Below are positions 17,552 to 26,856 of a DNA stretch of 64,000 bases, piece by piece. The translations under genes and the position numbers were made by a program. The stretch's first letter is position 1. Every line of letters begins with the position of its first letter. The stretch lies in NCBI RefSeq assembly GCF_002087085.1, contig NZ_MWQY01000017.1, positions 36,097 through 100,096 on the forward strand, read 5' to 3'. Source of the DNA: Marispirochaeta aestuarii. GTDB taxonomy: Bacteria > Spirochaetota > Spirochaetia > JC444 > Marispirochaetaceae. The notes below the pieces were generated by a model. It was not told the origin of the DNA and searched no databases. It was given only the letters and a program-made list of their open reading frames with translations.

Positions 17552-18563
17552 ATTACGATCTCTGCTTCCCAGAGAGAGCGATTCTCCCGAACATCGTTAT
17601 TTCAAGACCGTAATATTTCTTGCCCTGGGAACAATAGTTCTTATGCTGCTTGCAGGCTTTGTGACCTTTATGGTGACGATCCGTGGGCCGGAACAGACCA
17701 TGGTCCCCAATGTGGTGGGCAATGATCTGGAAAATGCCCTTGTATCCCTGCAGGAGAAGGAGTTGTATCCGCATATTCAGCTGCGTTACTCTTCAACACC
17801 GGCGGACAAGGGTACTGTTCTTGAGCAGGATCCGAATCCCGGGGCCATAGTCAAGGCAAAATCAAAGATTGTACTCCGGGTGAGTAAAGGTTCGATTATT
17901 GAGCGGATAGACAACTATGTCGGCTGGAATATCGAGGATCTGGAGATACATCTCAAGAGTCTTGTTTCTGTTCACGGGCCCATGCTTTCGATAAAGGAGC
18001 CTGTACAACGTATCTTCAATGAGCTGTCCGAGGGAACCATTATTTCCCAGTCCCCGGAGCCGGGTACGGAAATTACCAGCCAGACCGCCCTTGAACTGGT
18101 TGTAAGCCGCGGACCACAGACCGGAACCATACTGGTTCGGGATTATACAGATATGCCCTACATTGAGGCGGTCGAGTCCCTTATCCGCCAGAATATCTAC
18201 TTTACCGTTTCTGCACGGGATGCCGACGAAAACGAAAAAGCCGGTATCGTAGTTTCCCAGAACCCTGCCCCGGACAGCGATGTTCCCCGGGAGTCTCTCC
18301 ACCAGCTGGTTATAACCAGACCGGAAGATATTCCCGAGGGCCATGTTTTCGGTATCCTGGAAAAGAGTCTTCCCAATTATTCCATACCCGCCAACATAAC
18401 GATTGACGCGGTATCCCCCGAGGGTGTAAGGGAGACCAGGCTGGAACTCAGGCACAAGGGAGGGCTCCTCTCCGTTCCATATCTGGAACCGGAAAATACG
18501 GTGCTGCTCATACTGATCGAGGGTACGGAACGGATCAGGTTCACGGTCAAGAAGGAGGAATAG
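17532..18563 (+). CDS. PASTA-domain membrane protein
   Basis: About 343 residues. A short cytoplasmic N-terminus and one membrane helix (about 26-48) are followed by at least three PASTA repeats, with typical VPNVVG...A...L and VLEQDPNPGAIV / IISQSPEPGTEI / VVSQNPAPDSDV motifs. PASTA domains bind muropeptides or lipid II and usually sit on kinases or penicillin-binding proteins; no such domain is attached here. ATG 17532 is chosen for its GGAGG at 17522-17526. An earlier in-frame start at 17490 lies deeper inside fmt. The role is probably a cell-wall sensor or scaffold (inference). Confidence 0.8.
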   Translation: MKNFMAKLRSLLPRESDSPEHRYFKTVIFLALGTIVLMLLAGFVTFMVTIRGPEQTMVPNVVGNDLENALVSLQEKELYPHIQLRYSSTPADKGTVLEQDPNPGAIVKAKSKIVLRVSKGSIIERIDNYVGWNIEDLEIHLKSLVSVHGPMLSIKEPVQRIFNELSEGTIISQSPEPGTEITSQTALELVVSRGPQTGTILVRDYTDMPYIEAVESLIRQNIYFTVSARDADENEKAGIVVSQNPAPDSDVPRESLHQLVITRPEDIPEGHVFGILEKSLPNYSIPANITIDAVSPEGVRETRLELRHKGGLLSVPYLEPENTVLLILIEGTERIRFTVKKEE

Positions 18564-18566
18564 GGA

Positions 18567-19220
18567 ATGGCACCACTGGTTGCACCTTCCATTCTCTCCG
18601 CCAATTTTACCGATATAGCCGGCGCTGTACGTCTTATCGAGTCAGCTGGCGCTGACTGGATACATCTGGATGTAATGGACGGATCCTTTGTTCCTCCCAT
18701 TACCTTTGGAAGTCAGATGGTTGCCGATATCCGGGCGATCAGCAAGCTGCCCATGGATGTTCATTTGATGATAGATAATCCGGAACGGCACATCGAGAGT
18801 TTCTGTGCCGCCGGTGCTGATTATCTGACAGTACATGCCGAGGCCAGCGTACATCTTCATCGTATCCTCCAGACAATCAGGGATCACGGGGTTAAACCCG
18901 GAGTGTCCATTGTTCCGTCTACACCGGTGGATCATATCGTTGAAATTCTGAACGAGGTGGATCTTGTCCTGGTAATGTCGGTGAACCCGGGATACGGCGG
19001 GCAGAAAATCATACCTTCCACCCTGGCAAAGGTGGAGCGTCTGGTCGGGATCCGGGAAGAAAAATCCCTGTCCTACCGGATTTCAATTGACGGTGGAGTG
19101 AACCGGACTACAATAGATGAAGTCCGGAAAAGCGGTGTCGATGTTATCGTGGCCGGAAGCGCCTTCTTCAACGCTGAAGATTCCGCCGCAGAGGTCGCCA
19201 TACTGCGGGGGCGTCGCTGA
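18567..19220 (+). CDS. rpe: ribulose-phosphate 3-epimerase
   Basis: A 217-residue TIM barrel interconverting ribulose 5-phosphate and xylulose 5-phosphate. The motifs APSILSANF, WIHLDVMDGSFVPP, MDVHLMI, SVNPGYGGQ and SIDGGVN are all intact. It begins 3 bp after the PASTA gene with a clear GGAGG site. Confidence 0.96.
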   Translation: MAPLVAPSILSANFTDIAGAVRLIESAGADWIHLDVMDGSFVPPITFGSQMVADIRAISKLPMDVHLMIDNPERHIESFCAAGADYLTVHAEASVHLHRILQTIRDHGVKPGVSIVPSTPVDHIVEILNEVDLVLVMSVNPGYGGQKIIPSTLAKVERLVGIREEKSLSYRISIDGGVNRTTIDEVRKSGVDVIVAGSAFFNAEDSAAEVAILRGRR

Positions 19221-19284
19221 GGGCTCTCTTAAAGGTAATGCCGGCTCGTTTATTTGTCGAAAAGTATAGCGGGGGTACATAGGT

Positions 19285-20244
19285 GTGACAGAAGCCCGAA
19301 GAAATACTCTTTTTCTATTATTTGCAGCTCTCGTTGTTCTGTCTGCTCCGGATCTGGCTGCAGCGAATTTGCCTGGCGAAGTAGAACAGGGAATCACTGC
19401 CTATCAGGATGGACTGTACACCGAGGCATTACGCAGTTTCCGCAGCGTACTAACTGATTCCCGACTCGAAGATTATCAGGATGATGCCTATTTCTGGATA
19501 GGAAAAACCTATCTTGCGCAAGGGGACTACGATGAAGCGACCCGTCATCTGGAGTATTTCCTCTCCAGCTTTCCGGAAAGCCCCCTGAGACCGGAAGGAC
19601 TGTACCAGAAGGGTCGACTGCTGTATCTTCAGCGGGACTTTGAATCGGCAATACAGATCCTGTACAGTTTTATTCAGGATTACCCCCGGGATGTCTATAT
19701 TGCCAATGCCTATTTCTGGATAGGTGAGTCATTGTACAGTACAGGACATCTGGATGAAGCCGAAGAGGTTTTCCGTTTCATTGATGAAAAATACCCCTCA
19801 AGTTACAAAATAGAAGCTGCCCGCTTTCGGCTCCAGCTTATTCAGTTCAAACATCGTGAAAACGAACTGGTAAAACTCCTGAAAATCAGTCACGAGGAGT
19901 ATCTCAGGGCTGTCGAGGAGTTTATCCAACGGGAAAAAGCCTACGAGCAGGCGCTGTCTGAATACCAGAAACGCCTGGCGGTTGTTCTGTCCGAGGATTT
20001 TCAGGAGGAACTCGACCGTCTTACTGCCAGGGTTAAAGAGCAGCAAATAACGATCAGCGAACTTGAAGAACAGAACAGACTTTTACGGAACCAGGCAGGC
20101 GATACGGCTCCCGTCGGCGAAACATCTGCTTCCCGTATATCCCCCACGGATACCGATGTTATCCGTGAACTTCTTGATATGAAGGCGGAAGCCCTGGAAC
20201 TGAAGGAGTATTATCTCGGTCTCATTGAACGGAGTGGTCAGTAA
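19285..20244 (+). CDS. secreted TPR protein with coiled coil
   Basis: A 319-residue protein with an N-terminal signal (about 8-27, ending near AAA) followed by at least four TPR-like repeats (about 33-185), such as DDAYFWIGKTYLAQGDYDEATRHL. A charged coiled coil follows (about 195-275). The layout resembles periplasmic BamD or CpoB-type proteins but matches neither closely. The start is GTG at 19285. It overlaps the next secreted-protein gene by one base and probably forms a three-gene unit with it and the following TPR/TM gene. The function is not recognised. Confidence 0.65.
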   Translation: MTEARRNTLFLLFAALVVLSAPDLAAANLPGEVEQGITAYQDGLYTEALRSFRSVLTDSRLEDYQDDAYFWIGKTYLAQGDYDEATRHLEYFLSSFPESPLRPEGLYQKGRLLYLQRDFESAIQILYSFIQDYPRDVYIANAYFWIGESLYSTGHLDEAEEVFRFIDEKYPSSYKIEAARFRLQLIQFKHRENELVKLLKISHEEYLRAVEEFIQREKAYEQALSEYQKRLAVVLSEDFQEELDRLTARVKEQQITISELEEQNRLLRNQAGDTAPVGETSASRISPTDTDVIRELLDMKAEALELKEYYLGLIERSGQ

Positions 20245-21278
20245 TGGGAATTAAAAGAACTGGACCGGCTGTTTTCTTCCTCATTATGCTTATACCGGTT
20301 CTGGCCTATGCACTGAATGTTGAATCAGGCCGCGTGCGCCTGGAAATCAACGAGAAAACCGGAACTTTCAGCCTTTTTTCTCTATCGGAAAAAGAAGGTC
20401 AGCCCCTGTCTCTCTTGTATTCCGATGATCCGAGAACCAGCTATTTCAGTATTGCAGTGAACAACCGGATTTACAACCTGCCGGCAAGTTCTGATTTTCG
20501 CAGGGAGATTATCAATGAAAAGGGACAGCCCCGGATTGTATGGACCTCCGGTCAGCTTGAAGTTCGTCAGGAGTTCCGGATTATTCGCTCATTTTCATCG
20601 GAAGTGAACAACGGACTTGCCATGAGCTTGAGAATTCGGAATATATCCTCACAGAAACTTTCAGTGGGGCTTCGATACCTCCTGGATACCTATCTTGGTG
20701 AGAACAGGGGGTCGCATTTTGTGAGTTCCGAGAACAGATCGATTAATGGCGAGACCGTGCTTAAGGCACCGTATCCCCGGTACATTCTGTCTCCCCGTGA
20801 ACATTCGGCAGACAGCGGACTCATGCTTATGCTCAATGTTCCGGGAGTAACAGTCCCTGATTCGGTGATCTTCGCCAACTGGAAACGTCTGAACGAAAGC
20901 TCCTGGTCGTACGATGTGAGCACATCCCGGAGCTTTTCCAATCCCCCATATTCAATAAACGACTCCGCAATTGCCCTGTACTTTGATCCCCAGCCTCTTC
21001 TGCCTGGAGACGAGAGGCTTATAGACCTCGCCTTCGGTTCCTACGCACAGGGCGGGTATCTGCCGGCTTCTCAGAACGTGAATGACAAGATAGCGGATAT
21101 CCTGTCACAAGAGAAGGAAACCGGAGATCCTGAACAGGAGGTTGCCCTCGTCCGGGAGCTTATAGCAGAGATTGATCTTCTTATGGAGACTGACCAGAAG
21201 GTGCCGGAAGAAAAAATTCAGATGCTGCGCCAGCTCCTTGAAACCCTGAAGGCTCGAAAGGCTGATTTTGAAGATTAG
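20244..21278 (+). CDS. secreted protein of unknown function
   Basis: A 344-residue protein with a signal peptide (about 7-23, ending ALA-like before LNVESG) and a beta-rich body of no family I can name. The final 55 residues are helical and charged, resembling a coiled coil. It starts on the last base of the preceding TPR gene, and the next gene begins 9 bp after its stop. Location in the periplasm or outer membrane is inferred from the signal and context. Confidence 0.6.
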   Translation: MGIKRTGPAVFFLIMLIPVLAYALNVESGRVRLEINEKTGTFSLFSLSEKEGQPLSLLYSDDPRTSYFSIAVNNRIYNLPASSDFRREIINEKGQPRIVWTSGQLEVRQEFRIIRSFSSEVNNGLAMSLRIRNISSQKLSVGLRYLLDTYLGENRGSHFVSSENRSINGETVLKAPYPRYILSPREHSADSGLMLMLNVPGVTVPDSVIFANWKRLNESSWSYDVSTSRSFSNPPYSINDSAIALYFDPQPLLPGDERLIDLAFGSYAQGGYLPASQNVNDKIADILSQEKETGDPEQEVALVRELIAEIDLLMETDQKVPEEKIQMLRQLLETLKARKADFED

Positions 21279-21287
21279 GCTTTGCTA

Positions 21288-22376
21288 ATGGACCAGGTTC
21301 TTTCAGCTGCCGAGAAACTCTATTTCCGCGGAAAATACAGCAGAGTGCTGAGAATGCTGGAACCCCAGGTCTTTCAGTACAGGGACAGCTACCGTTTTTA
21401 TCTCCTGCTGGGATATTCCTGTCTGTTTACCGGTGATTTCGGAGGAGGATACTCGTATCTGAGACGGGCTGAGCAGCTGAGTCCGGGAGACACCTCGGCC
21501 AATCTCGGTCTTGCCCTTGTTTCCGCCAAAAGAGGTGAAACAGAAGAGGCAATACGTATATGGCTCTCTATTCTTGAGAACAAGGGGGAGCTGAAGGAAG
21601 TTCAGCGGGGGCTTAAGCTCATACGGGAATCGAAAGAGTTCAGCCAGATCGCAATGCGTCTCGAGGAAGAAAAACTGGACCGTTATCTGCGCTACCCGAG
21701 AAAAAAGAAAAACCCATGGAAAAAGGTTCTTATTGTCTCTTCCGTAATTATCCTGGGAAGCTCAGTTTTTCTCTATTTCGATCCCTACGGGTGGTTTTCA
21801 AAGAAAGAAATACTGCGTCCGGAAATAGCCGGCATCGACTTTTTTTCCGCCAGCGGGTCCACGGAAAATGAAAACGCGGAGTTTGTCCTTACTGAGGATG
21901 AAGTCCGGGCAAGTACTGAAGAAATCCTTGATCTTATGAACAGCTTTCGGGACAATATGGCCAGGAGAGAAATAAACAGGCTTCTTCTTTCCAACGCCGC
22001 GGAAGACATAAAGGAAAAAGCCCGGTATCTGATTCAATATATAGCGGAACCCAACTTTGCAACCCTGAAGGACTCTTTTACTTTTGAACAGGTATCGTCT
22101 CAACCCCCTTTATACGAGGGGTGTTACATTGCCTGGAAGGGGAAAAGCGCAAATATACTAACCAAAAATGATGAGATTACCTTCGATCTTTTAGTCGGAT
22201 ACCACGACGAAAGCCTCCTCGAGGGTGTTGTCAAGGTGCGTCTGGACTTCCCTGTTTTCCTGGAAGAGAACAGAAGGGTAGAGGTTCTGGCAAAAATCGT
22301 CCTTCCGGAAAAAGACCAACCCGGCAGCCGCGGGTTTACCCTTGATGGAGTTTCAATTCATAAACTGCTTGAATAA
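21288..22376 (+). CDS. TPR-containing single-span membrane protein
   Basis: About 362 residues. An N-terminal TPR-like region (1-120) contains YRFYLLLGYSCLFTGDFGGGYSYL. A basic stretch KKKNPWKK precedes one membrane helix (about 146-164), and a 200-residue extracytoplasmic part carries no known signature. ATG 21288 is preferred over TTG 21282 because AGG at 21277-21279 is then well spaced. It is the last of three linked genes of unknown role, before dtd. Confidence 0.6.
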   Translation: MDQVLSAAEKLYFRGKYSRVLRMLEPQVFQYRDSYRFYLLLGYSCLFTGDFGGGYSYLRRAEQLSPGDTSANLGLALVSAKRGETEEAIRIWLSILENKGELKEVQRGLKLIRESKEFSQIAMRLEEEKLDRYLRYPRKKKNPWKKVLIVSSVIILGSSVFLYFDPYGWFSKKEILRPEIAGIDFFSASGSTENENAEFVLTEDEVRASTEEILDLMNSFRDNMARREINRLLLSNAAEDIKEKARYLIQYIAEPNFATLKDSFTFEQVSSQPPLYEGCYIAWKGKSANILTKNDEITFDLLVGYHDESLLEGVVKVRLDFPVFLEENRRVEVLAKIVLPEKDQPGSRGFTLDGVSIHKLLE

Positions 22377-22385
22377 AAAGGGAAT

Positions 22386-22835
22386 ATGAGAGCTGTAGTT
22401 CAAAGGACTGGATCCGCCAGGGTCGAAGTTGATAACAGAATCGTCGGAGAGATCGGAAAAGGTCTCCTGGTGTATCTTGGTATTGGAAATGAAGACACGG
22501 AAAAAGACCTTCTCTACCTGGTCGAAAAGCTGGTGAACCTGCGGATTTTTCCCGATGAAGGGGGAAAAATGAACAGATCAGTCCTGGATGTCAAGGGCGG
22601 CATTCTTGTTGTGAGCCAGTTTACCCTGTATGCTGATGCCAGAAAAGGAAGACGACCTTCATATAATCAGGCTGCGGAACCGGGGAAAGCGGAAAAACTG
22701 TATCAGAAATTCCTCGACAGCCTGGGGGAAAGAAATATCCGGGTATCAGCCGGCATTTTCCAGGCAGAGATGAACGTGGTCAGTCAAAATGAGGGACCCG
22801 TAACGATACTCCTGGATTCACAAAAAACTTTCTAA
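22386..22835 (+). CDS. dtd: D-aminoacyl-tRNA deacylase
   Basis: A 149-residue Dtd that hydrolyses D-aminoacyl-tRNA (and Gly-tRNA-Ala), preventing D-amino acid entry into proteins. The active-site motifs SQFTLYAD and NEGPVT are intact. Length is typical. It ends 4 bp from the convergent WD40 gene, leaving no room for a separate terminator. Confidence 0.95.
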   Translation: MRAVVQRTGSARVEVDNRIVGEIGKGLLVYLGIGNEDTEKDLLYLVEKLVNLRIFPDEGGKMNRSVLDVKGGILVVSQFTLYADARKGRRPSYNQAAEPGKAEKLYQKFLDSLGERNIRVSAGIFQAEMNVVSQNEGPVTILLDSQKTF

Positions 22836-22839
22836 GCTT

Positions 22840-24849
22840 TTAAAATCCGAAGGACCTGGAGGAAATCTCCTTTTCCCCGTTAAACACCTTGACGTAGTCC
22901 ATTCCGCCGGCAGAGGTGCGTATGGAACCGTCGCTACCTTTCAGCAGCCACTGATTCCCGGGGAAAAGATAGATATCTGAAAGCCAGTCCCCCGATTTCT
23001 TGTCCCAGATACTTATTGAAAAGTCACTGTTAACGCTTGCCAGGATTCTCCTGTCCACGCTGATCTTGTGGGGAATGTGAGATACGGATGAAAAGGATGA
23101 AAAACCGTCCCAGCCGGAAACCTGAATTTCTGAACGCCCCAGGGATGTATACAGCCGAAGTCCGTCAAGCACAAAGGCAGCGTTATGGTCTTCCCCGGGG
23201 TACGAGAGCAGGGGCAGGGAGTGCTGAAAGTTTGAACCCTGCAGCTGCTGCAGGACCGTCATGATATTGCCGCGTCTGTCCTGAAGTCCCAGGGTGTAAA
23301 GATGATTTGTCAGGGGATCGAAATGAAGGGAGTAAATAAGAAGATCCTCAGCATCCAGGGGAACAGTCTCGCCGGTTCGGAGATTTATTCGGGTAAGGGG
23401 AGACGGAAAACGGGCTGAAGGGCTGCGTCCCACAATTATGGATTCCTGATCAATAAACGTAACGTCCCGTATACCCGAAGCGGCGTACTGATACAGAACT
23501 TCCCTGCGCTGCAGATCGTAAAGGCGAATACTTCCGTTCTGATCAAGGCTGAGGATCCGGTTACCATTGGTATAGATCTCCTTGCAGGCAGAAGCAATCG
23601 AAAAGAGACCTTCGAAGGAACCGTCGGACACCGAGAAGAGGTAGGCCTGATCCGGGTTTTGCGCGTTCCAGACAATGCCGCGTCGAAAATCGAGAGGGAG
23701 AAACCCTCCCGACTGGCTGAAGGGAAGAGATACACGTGTGGTTTCGATTGACTCTGGAATCTTGACGGATTGGCCACGCAACTGGGCTGAATCTATTAAA
23801 ACAATGGAACCAGGAGCACTGGCTGCAAGGGTTCCGTTCCAGGCGTCAATATCCGAAACAGCCACGGGACCGGGTTTTCCCCACTGGTTGAAGCCGGAAG
23901 AAGACGGATTGACTCTTCCAAGACTGCCGTTTTCAAATCCCGTGTCGATACCATCCCGATGAATCGCGAGTGCCACCGGACGGCGGGAGGGAGGAGAAAC
24001 ACGGGAAACCTCCAGCAATATGCGATTCGAAAAATCAATCTCGACTATCTCCTGGTACCTTTCTGCATTGCGAATAAGCGCTACCCGCGAAGCCTGGGGA
24101 TGCATGGAGATATCGCTTACCCCGGTCATGGCGAGCGACGACAGGGTCCGGCCGGTAACAAGATCAAAAAGATGGAGGGTTGAGCTGCGGTATCCTATAC
24201 CGAATCTGCCGGTGCTGTTGAAATTCACCATCTCCATATCACTCATGGTTCCAATCGGGGCTGCCTTGCGCCTGTTATTCTCCAGGTCCCAGTAGATAAT
24301 ATTACCCGAGGGAAGATAGCAGACCATGGTCGATTCGGTATTGGAAATAAAGGCGGCGGAGACTATTCCGAAGCCTTCGGTGGCAATTTCAAGGGGCGCA
24401 CCGGTCCGGGCATCCAGGAGGGTCAGGCTGTTAAGATCTGCCCTGCTGTAAAATAGATATGAACCTTTTGGAGAGAAACCCAGAGAGAGAGGAGCATCCT
24501 TTATCCGAATACTGTACAGTTCATTATCATCAACCCAGTTGTAGACGATCAGACGATAGGTGTTGATACTGTCGGTGGCAATGAAAGCGCTGATCGGCAG
24601 GTCCGGATGAACAATCAGGTCTGAGAGGGGCAGATGCGAAACCTGCCGGCTGTAGAGCAGGGTCCCGTTTTTCCATACCCGGACTGTTCCGTCTCTGCCG
24701 GTACTGACAGTCAGACCGGAGCTCTCCTGACGGGCGACAGAACGTACTTCTCCGCTGTGACCGGTCTGAATTACGATTCTTGGCTGCGGGGTATTTGCGG
24801 ACAGGAAAAAGGGTATGAACAGAAAAAGTATCAGTATCAGGCGTCTCAT
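22840..24849 (-). CDS. secreted WD40/beta-propeller protein
   Basis: A 669-residue protein with a signal peptide (residues 1-18). The body has repeated beta-propeller blades; some are recognisably WD40, for example STGRDGTVRVW (about 49-59) and SDFSISIWDKKSG near the C-terminus, others degenerate. Two seven-bladed propellers would fit the length. It is probably periplasmic or surface-exposed. It overlaps the CpXC gene upstream by 4 nt and ends the long minus-strand operon. Function is unknown. Confidence 0.7.
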   Translation of the reverse strand: MRRLILILFLFIPFFLSANTPQPRIVIQTGHSGEVRSVARQESSGLTVSTGRDGTVRVWKNGTLLYSRQVSHLPLSDLIVHPDLPISAFIATDSINTYRLIVYNWVDDNELYSIRIKDAPLSLGFSPKGSYLFYSRADLNSLTLLDARTGAPLEIATEGFGIVSAAFISNTESTMVCYLPSGNIIYWDLENNRRKAAPIGTMSDMEMVNFNSTGRFGIGYRSSTLHLFDLVTGRTLSSLAMTGVSDISMHPQASRVALIRNAERYQEIVEIDFSNRILLEVSRVSPPSRRPVALAIHRDGIDTGFENGSLGRVNPSSSGFNQWGKPGPVAVSDIDAWNGTLAASAPGSIVLIDSAQLRGQSVKIPESIETTRVSLPFSQSGGFLPLDFRRGIVWNAQNPDQAYLFSVSDGSFEGLFSIASACKEIYTNGNRILSLDQNGSIRLYDLQRREVLYQYAASGIRDVTFIDQESIIVGRSPSARFPSPLTRINLRTGETVPLDAEDLLIYSLHFDPLTNHLYTLGLQDRRGNIMTVLQQLQGSNFQHSLPLLSYPGEDHNAAFVLDGLRLYTSLGRSEIQVSGWDGFSSFSSVSHIPHKISVDRRILASVNSDFSISIWDKKSGDWLSDIYLFPGNQWLLKGSDGSIRTSAGGMDYVKVFNGEKEISSRSFGF

Positions 24850-25460
24850 TCCGATGCCTCCTCAAAACTGACAAGCTTTACGGAGATGTACGGAGGAAGC
24901 AGCATGGCGCTATAGGGTTCTTCCTGTACCAGACGTTCCCGGTCACTCTCAAGCTGCCGGTAGGTTTTAAAGGGTACCTGAACAATCCCGACCTCATTCT
25001 CACGGAGTCCGATGAGCTCAAAGAAGAGTTTCTCGTTTTCCAGTTTTTCAAAGTAAATCGATACGCCCCGGTCAGATGGTACTTTCTGAAGAAGATGAAG
25101 CTTGATGGCCTCCAGGGGAAAACGCTCCAGGTTTTCCTTTTTCAGCAGCATGTGTTCCCGCAGCTCCGGATACCCTATAACAAGTTCCCAGTCAACGGGA
25201 ACCTCTTTTTTCCCACTATAGAACCCTTCTCTGTCAATCTCCGGGAGGAACAGGAGGGGTGCTGAAGAATCTCCGAACCGAAAGCGTACTTCAAACTCCG
25301 GTTTGAGTTCTTTTCCGCAGTTGGGGCATTCCGTCTTTAAGAAATCACCCTGGATGATTTCTTCCATTTTTTCCGGGCTTGTTGCGAGATCGATCGTCTC
25401 GGGAACAGCAACTGTGAGTTCCCGTTCGCAGTAGCAGGTAATGCTGTATTCCCTGTCCAT
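24846..25460 (-). CDS. CpXC-domain protein
   Basis: A 204-residue soluble protein whose N-terminus holds a CpXC-type zinc-binding motif: CYC at about residues 9-11 and CPNCGKELKPEFEVRF at about 45-60. The domain occurs in many bacteria but has no settled biochemical role. The remainder is helical and unassigned. It sits between rseP, 19 bp upstream, and the WD40 gene, which it overlaps by 4 nt. Confidence 0.7.
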   Translation of the reverse strand: MDREYSITCYCERELTVAVPETIDLATSPEKMEEIIQGDFLKTECPNCGKELKPEFEVRFRFGDSSAPLLFLPEIDREGFYSGKKEVPVDWELVIGYPELREHMLLKKENLERFPLEAIKLHLLQKVPSDRGVSIYFEKLENEKLFFELIGLRENEVGIVQVPFKTYRQLESDRERLVQEEPYSAMLLPPYISVKLVSFEEASE

Positions 25461-25479
25461 AAAATACCTCCACCCAGGA

Positions 25480-26850
25480 TCAATGATTCGTAAAAAAGTA
25501 GAAAATATCGTTAAAGGTAGTAAAAACGAGCAGAGTCATTATAAAGATAAAACCAAAAACTTGGTAGCGGTTAAATACCTTTGGAGAAATCCTCTTTCTG
25601 CGTATCATTTCGAAGAGGGTTATTACAATCAATCCGCCGTCAAGGGCGGGAATAGGCAGAAGATTCATGACAAAGAGGGCGATACTCAGGAAACTCAGGA
25701 AACGAAAAAGTGAGATAAGCCCGGTCATGATACCGTCGCTGAATCCGCTGCTTGCTACCTGACCAACCATATAGGTAATACGTATGGGACCGGAAACGGC
25801 CTGCTGCAGGTCGATACCCTTGAACAGGAGGGCGAAACTCCTGATGCTCAGTCCAAGGATGGAGAATGATTCTCCGATTCCCCTGGAAAATGCATCGATA
25901 ACGGATGAAGCCTGCTGTTTTGAGGTAATGCTTTTGTAACTGATACCGAGAAGCGGATTTCCGTTTTCATCATAGTCAGGAACCATTCTCAGTTCAAGTC
26001 TCTCTCCGTTTCTCTCGACGGTAAGGCCGAAGCGTAAAGGGTGCCCCTGCAGGGCCTGTAGAAAATCAAGATGGTTACTGACCGGATGGCCCTGGACGGC
26101 TACAATACGATCCCCCGGACGAATACCTGCAGCAGAAGCGGGAGATCCGGGGCTGACCTCTTCAACCACCGCTTCGATCCAGGGGGATACTCCGATTATT
26201 CCACCGCCGGTCTGAGGGTTCAGCATTGGGGTAATGCTCAGGTTTAAAACTTCTCCGTTACGTTCCACAGAGAGGTCGGTTGTCTTGTCCGCCCGAATGG
26301 AGATAAGCTCCTGAATATCCCGATAATAGCTGACCTTCTCTCCGTCGATGCTGAGAATTCGGTCCCCCGTCTCGAGGCCTGCAATGTCAGCGGGATACCT
26401 GGAATCTCCGGAAGCGACGCTGCCGTATTCGGAAACGAGTATGATGCGGTTCCCGAAGGTCTGTATGCTGTAGCCGATTCCCCATATCAGGGAGAGGATA
26501 AGAACCGAAAAGAGAAGGTTGCTTACAGGGCCTGCCAGGAAGGTAATTATACGTCTCCAGGGGGCGACGGAAAAGAGAGAACCTTCTTCGGTCGTGATTC
26601 GAGCGCTATCCGGACTCTCCCCGGGTTGAAGGTTTTGTTCTCCCTTCAGTTTGCAGTACCCGCCTATGGGCAGGGAGGATATTCGGTACTCGGTACCCCT
26701 GAAACTGAAGCGAACAAGAGGATTTCCCCAGCCAAGAGAAAAGGCCTCAACCTCGATACCCATAGCTTTGGCAGCCAGGAAGTGGCCGGTTTCATGAACA
26801 AAAATTACAATTCCCAGGCCGATAAGCCCGGCTACTATGGTAAAAAGCAT
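25480..26850 (-). CDS. rseP: RIP metalloprotease RseP (site-2 protease) with two PDZ domains
   Basis: A 456-residue intramembrane zinc protease. HETGH near residue 20 is the HExxH active site within the first membrane helix, and NLLPIPALDGG near the C-terminus provides the third ligand (Asp). Two PDZ domains lie between (about 120-205 and 210-290). It cleaves anti-sigma factors or remnant signal peptides in other bacteria. It follows dxr by 6 bp in the conserved uppS-cdsA-dxr-rseP order. Confidence 0.94.
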   Translation of the reverse strand: MLFTIVAGLIGLGIVIFVHETGHFLAAKAMGIEVEAFSLGWGNPLVRFSFRGTEYRISSLPIGGYCKLKGEQNLQPGESPDSARITTEEGSLFSVAPWRRIITFLAGPVSNLLFSVLILSLIWGIGYSIQTFGNRIILVSEYGSVASGDSRYPADIAGLETGDRILSIDGEKVSYYRDIQELISIRADKTTDLSVERNGEVLNLSITPMLNPQTGGGIIGVSPWIEAVVEEVSPGSPASAAGIRPGDRIVAVQGHPVSNHLDFLQALQGHPLRFGLTVERNGERLELRMVPDYDENGNPLLGISYKSITSKQQASSVIDAFSRGIGESFSILGLSIRSFALLFKGIDLQQAVSGPIRITYMVGQVASSGFSDGIMTGLISLFRFLSFLSIALFVMNLLPIPALDGGLIVITLFEMIRRKRISPKVFNRYQVFGFIFIMTLLVFTTFNDIFYFFTNH

Positions 26851-26856
26851 TAAGCT

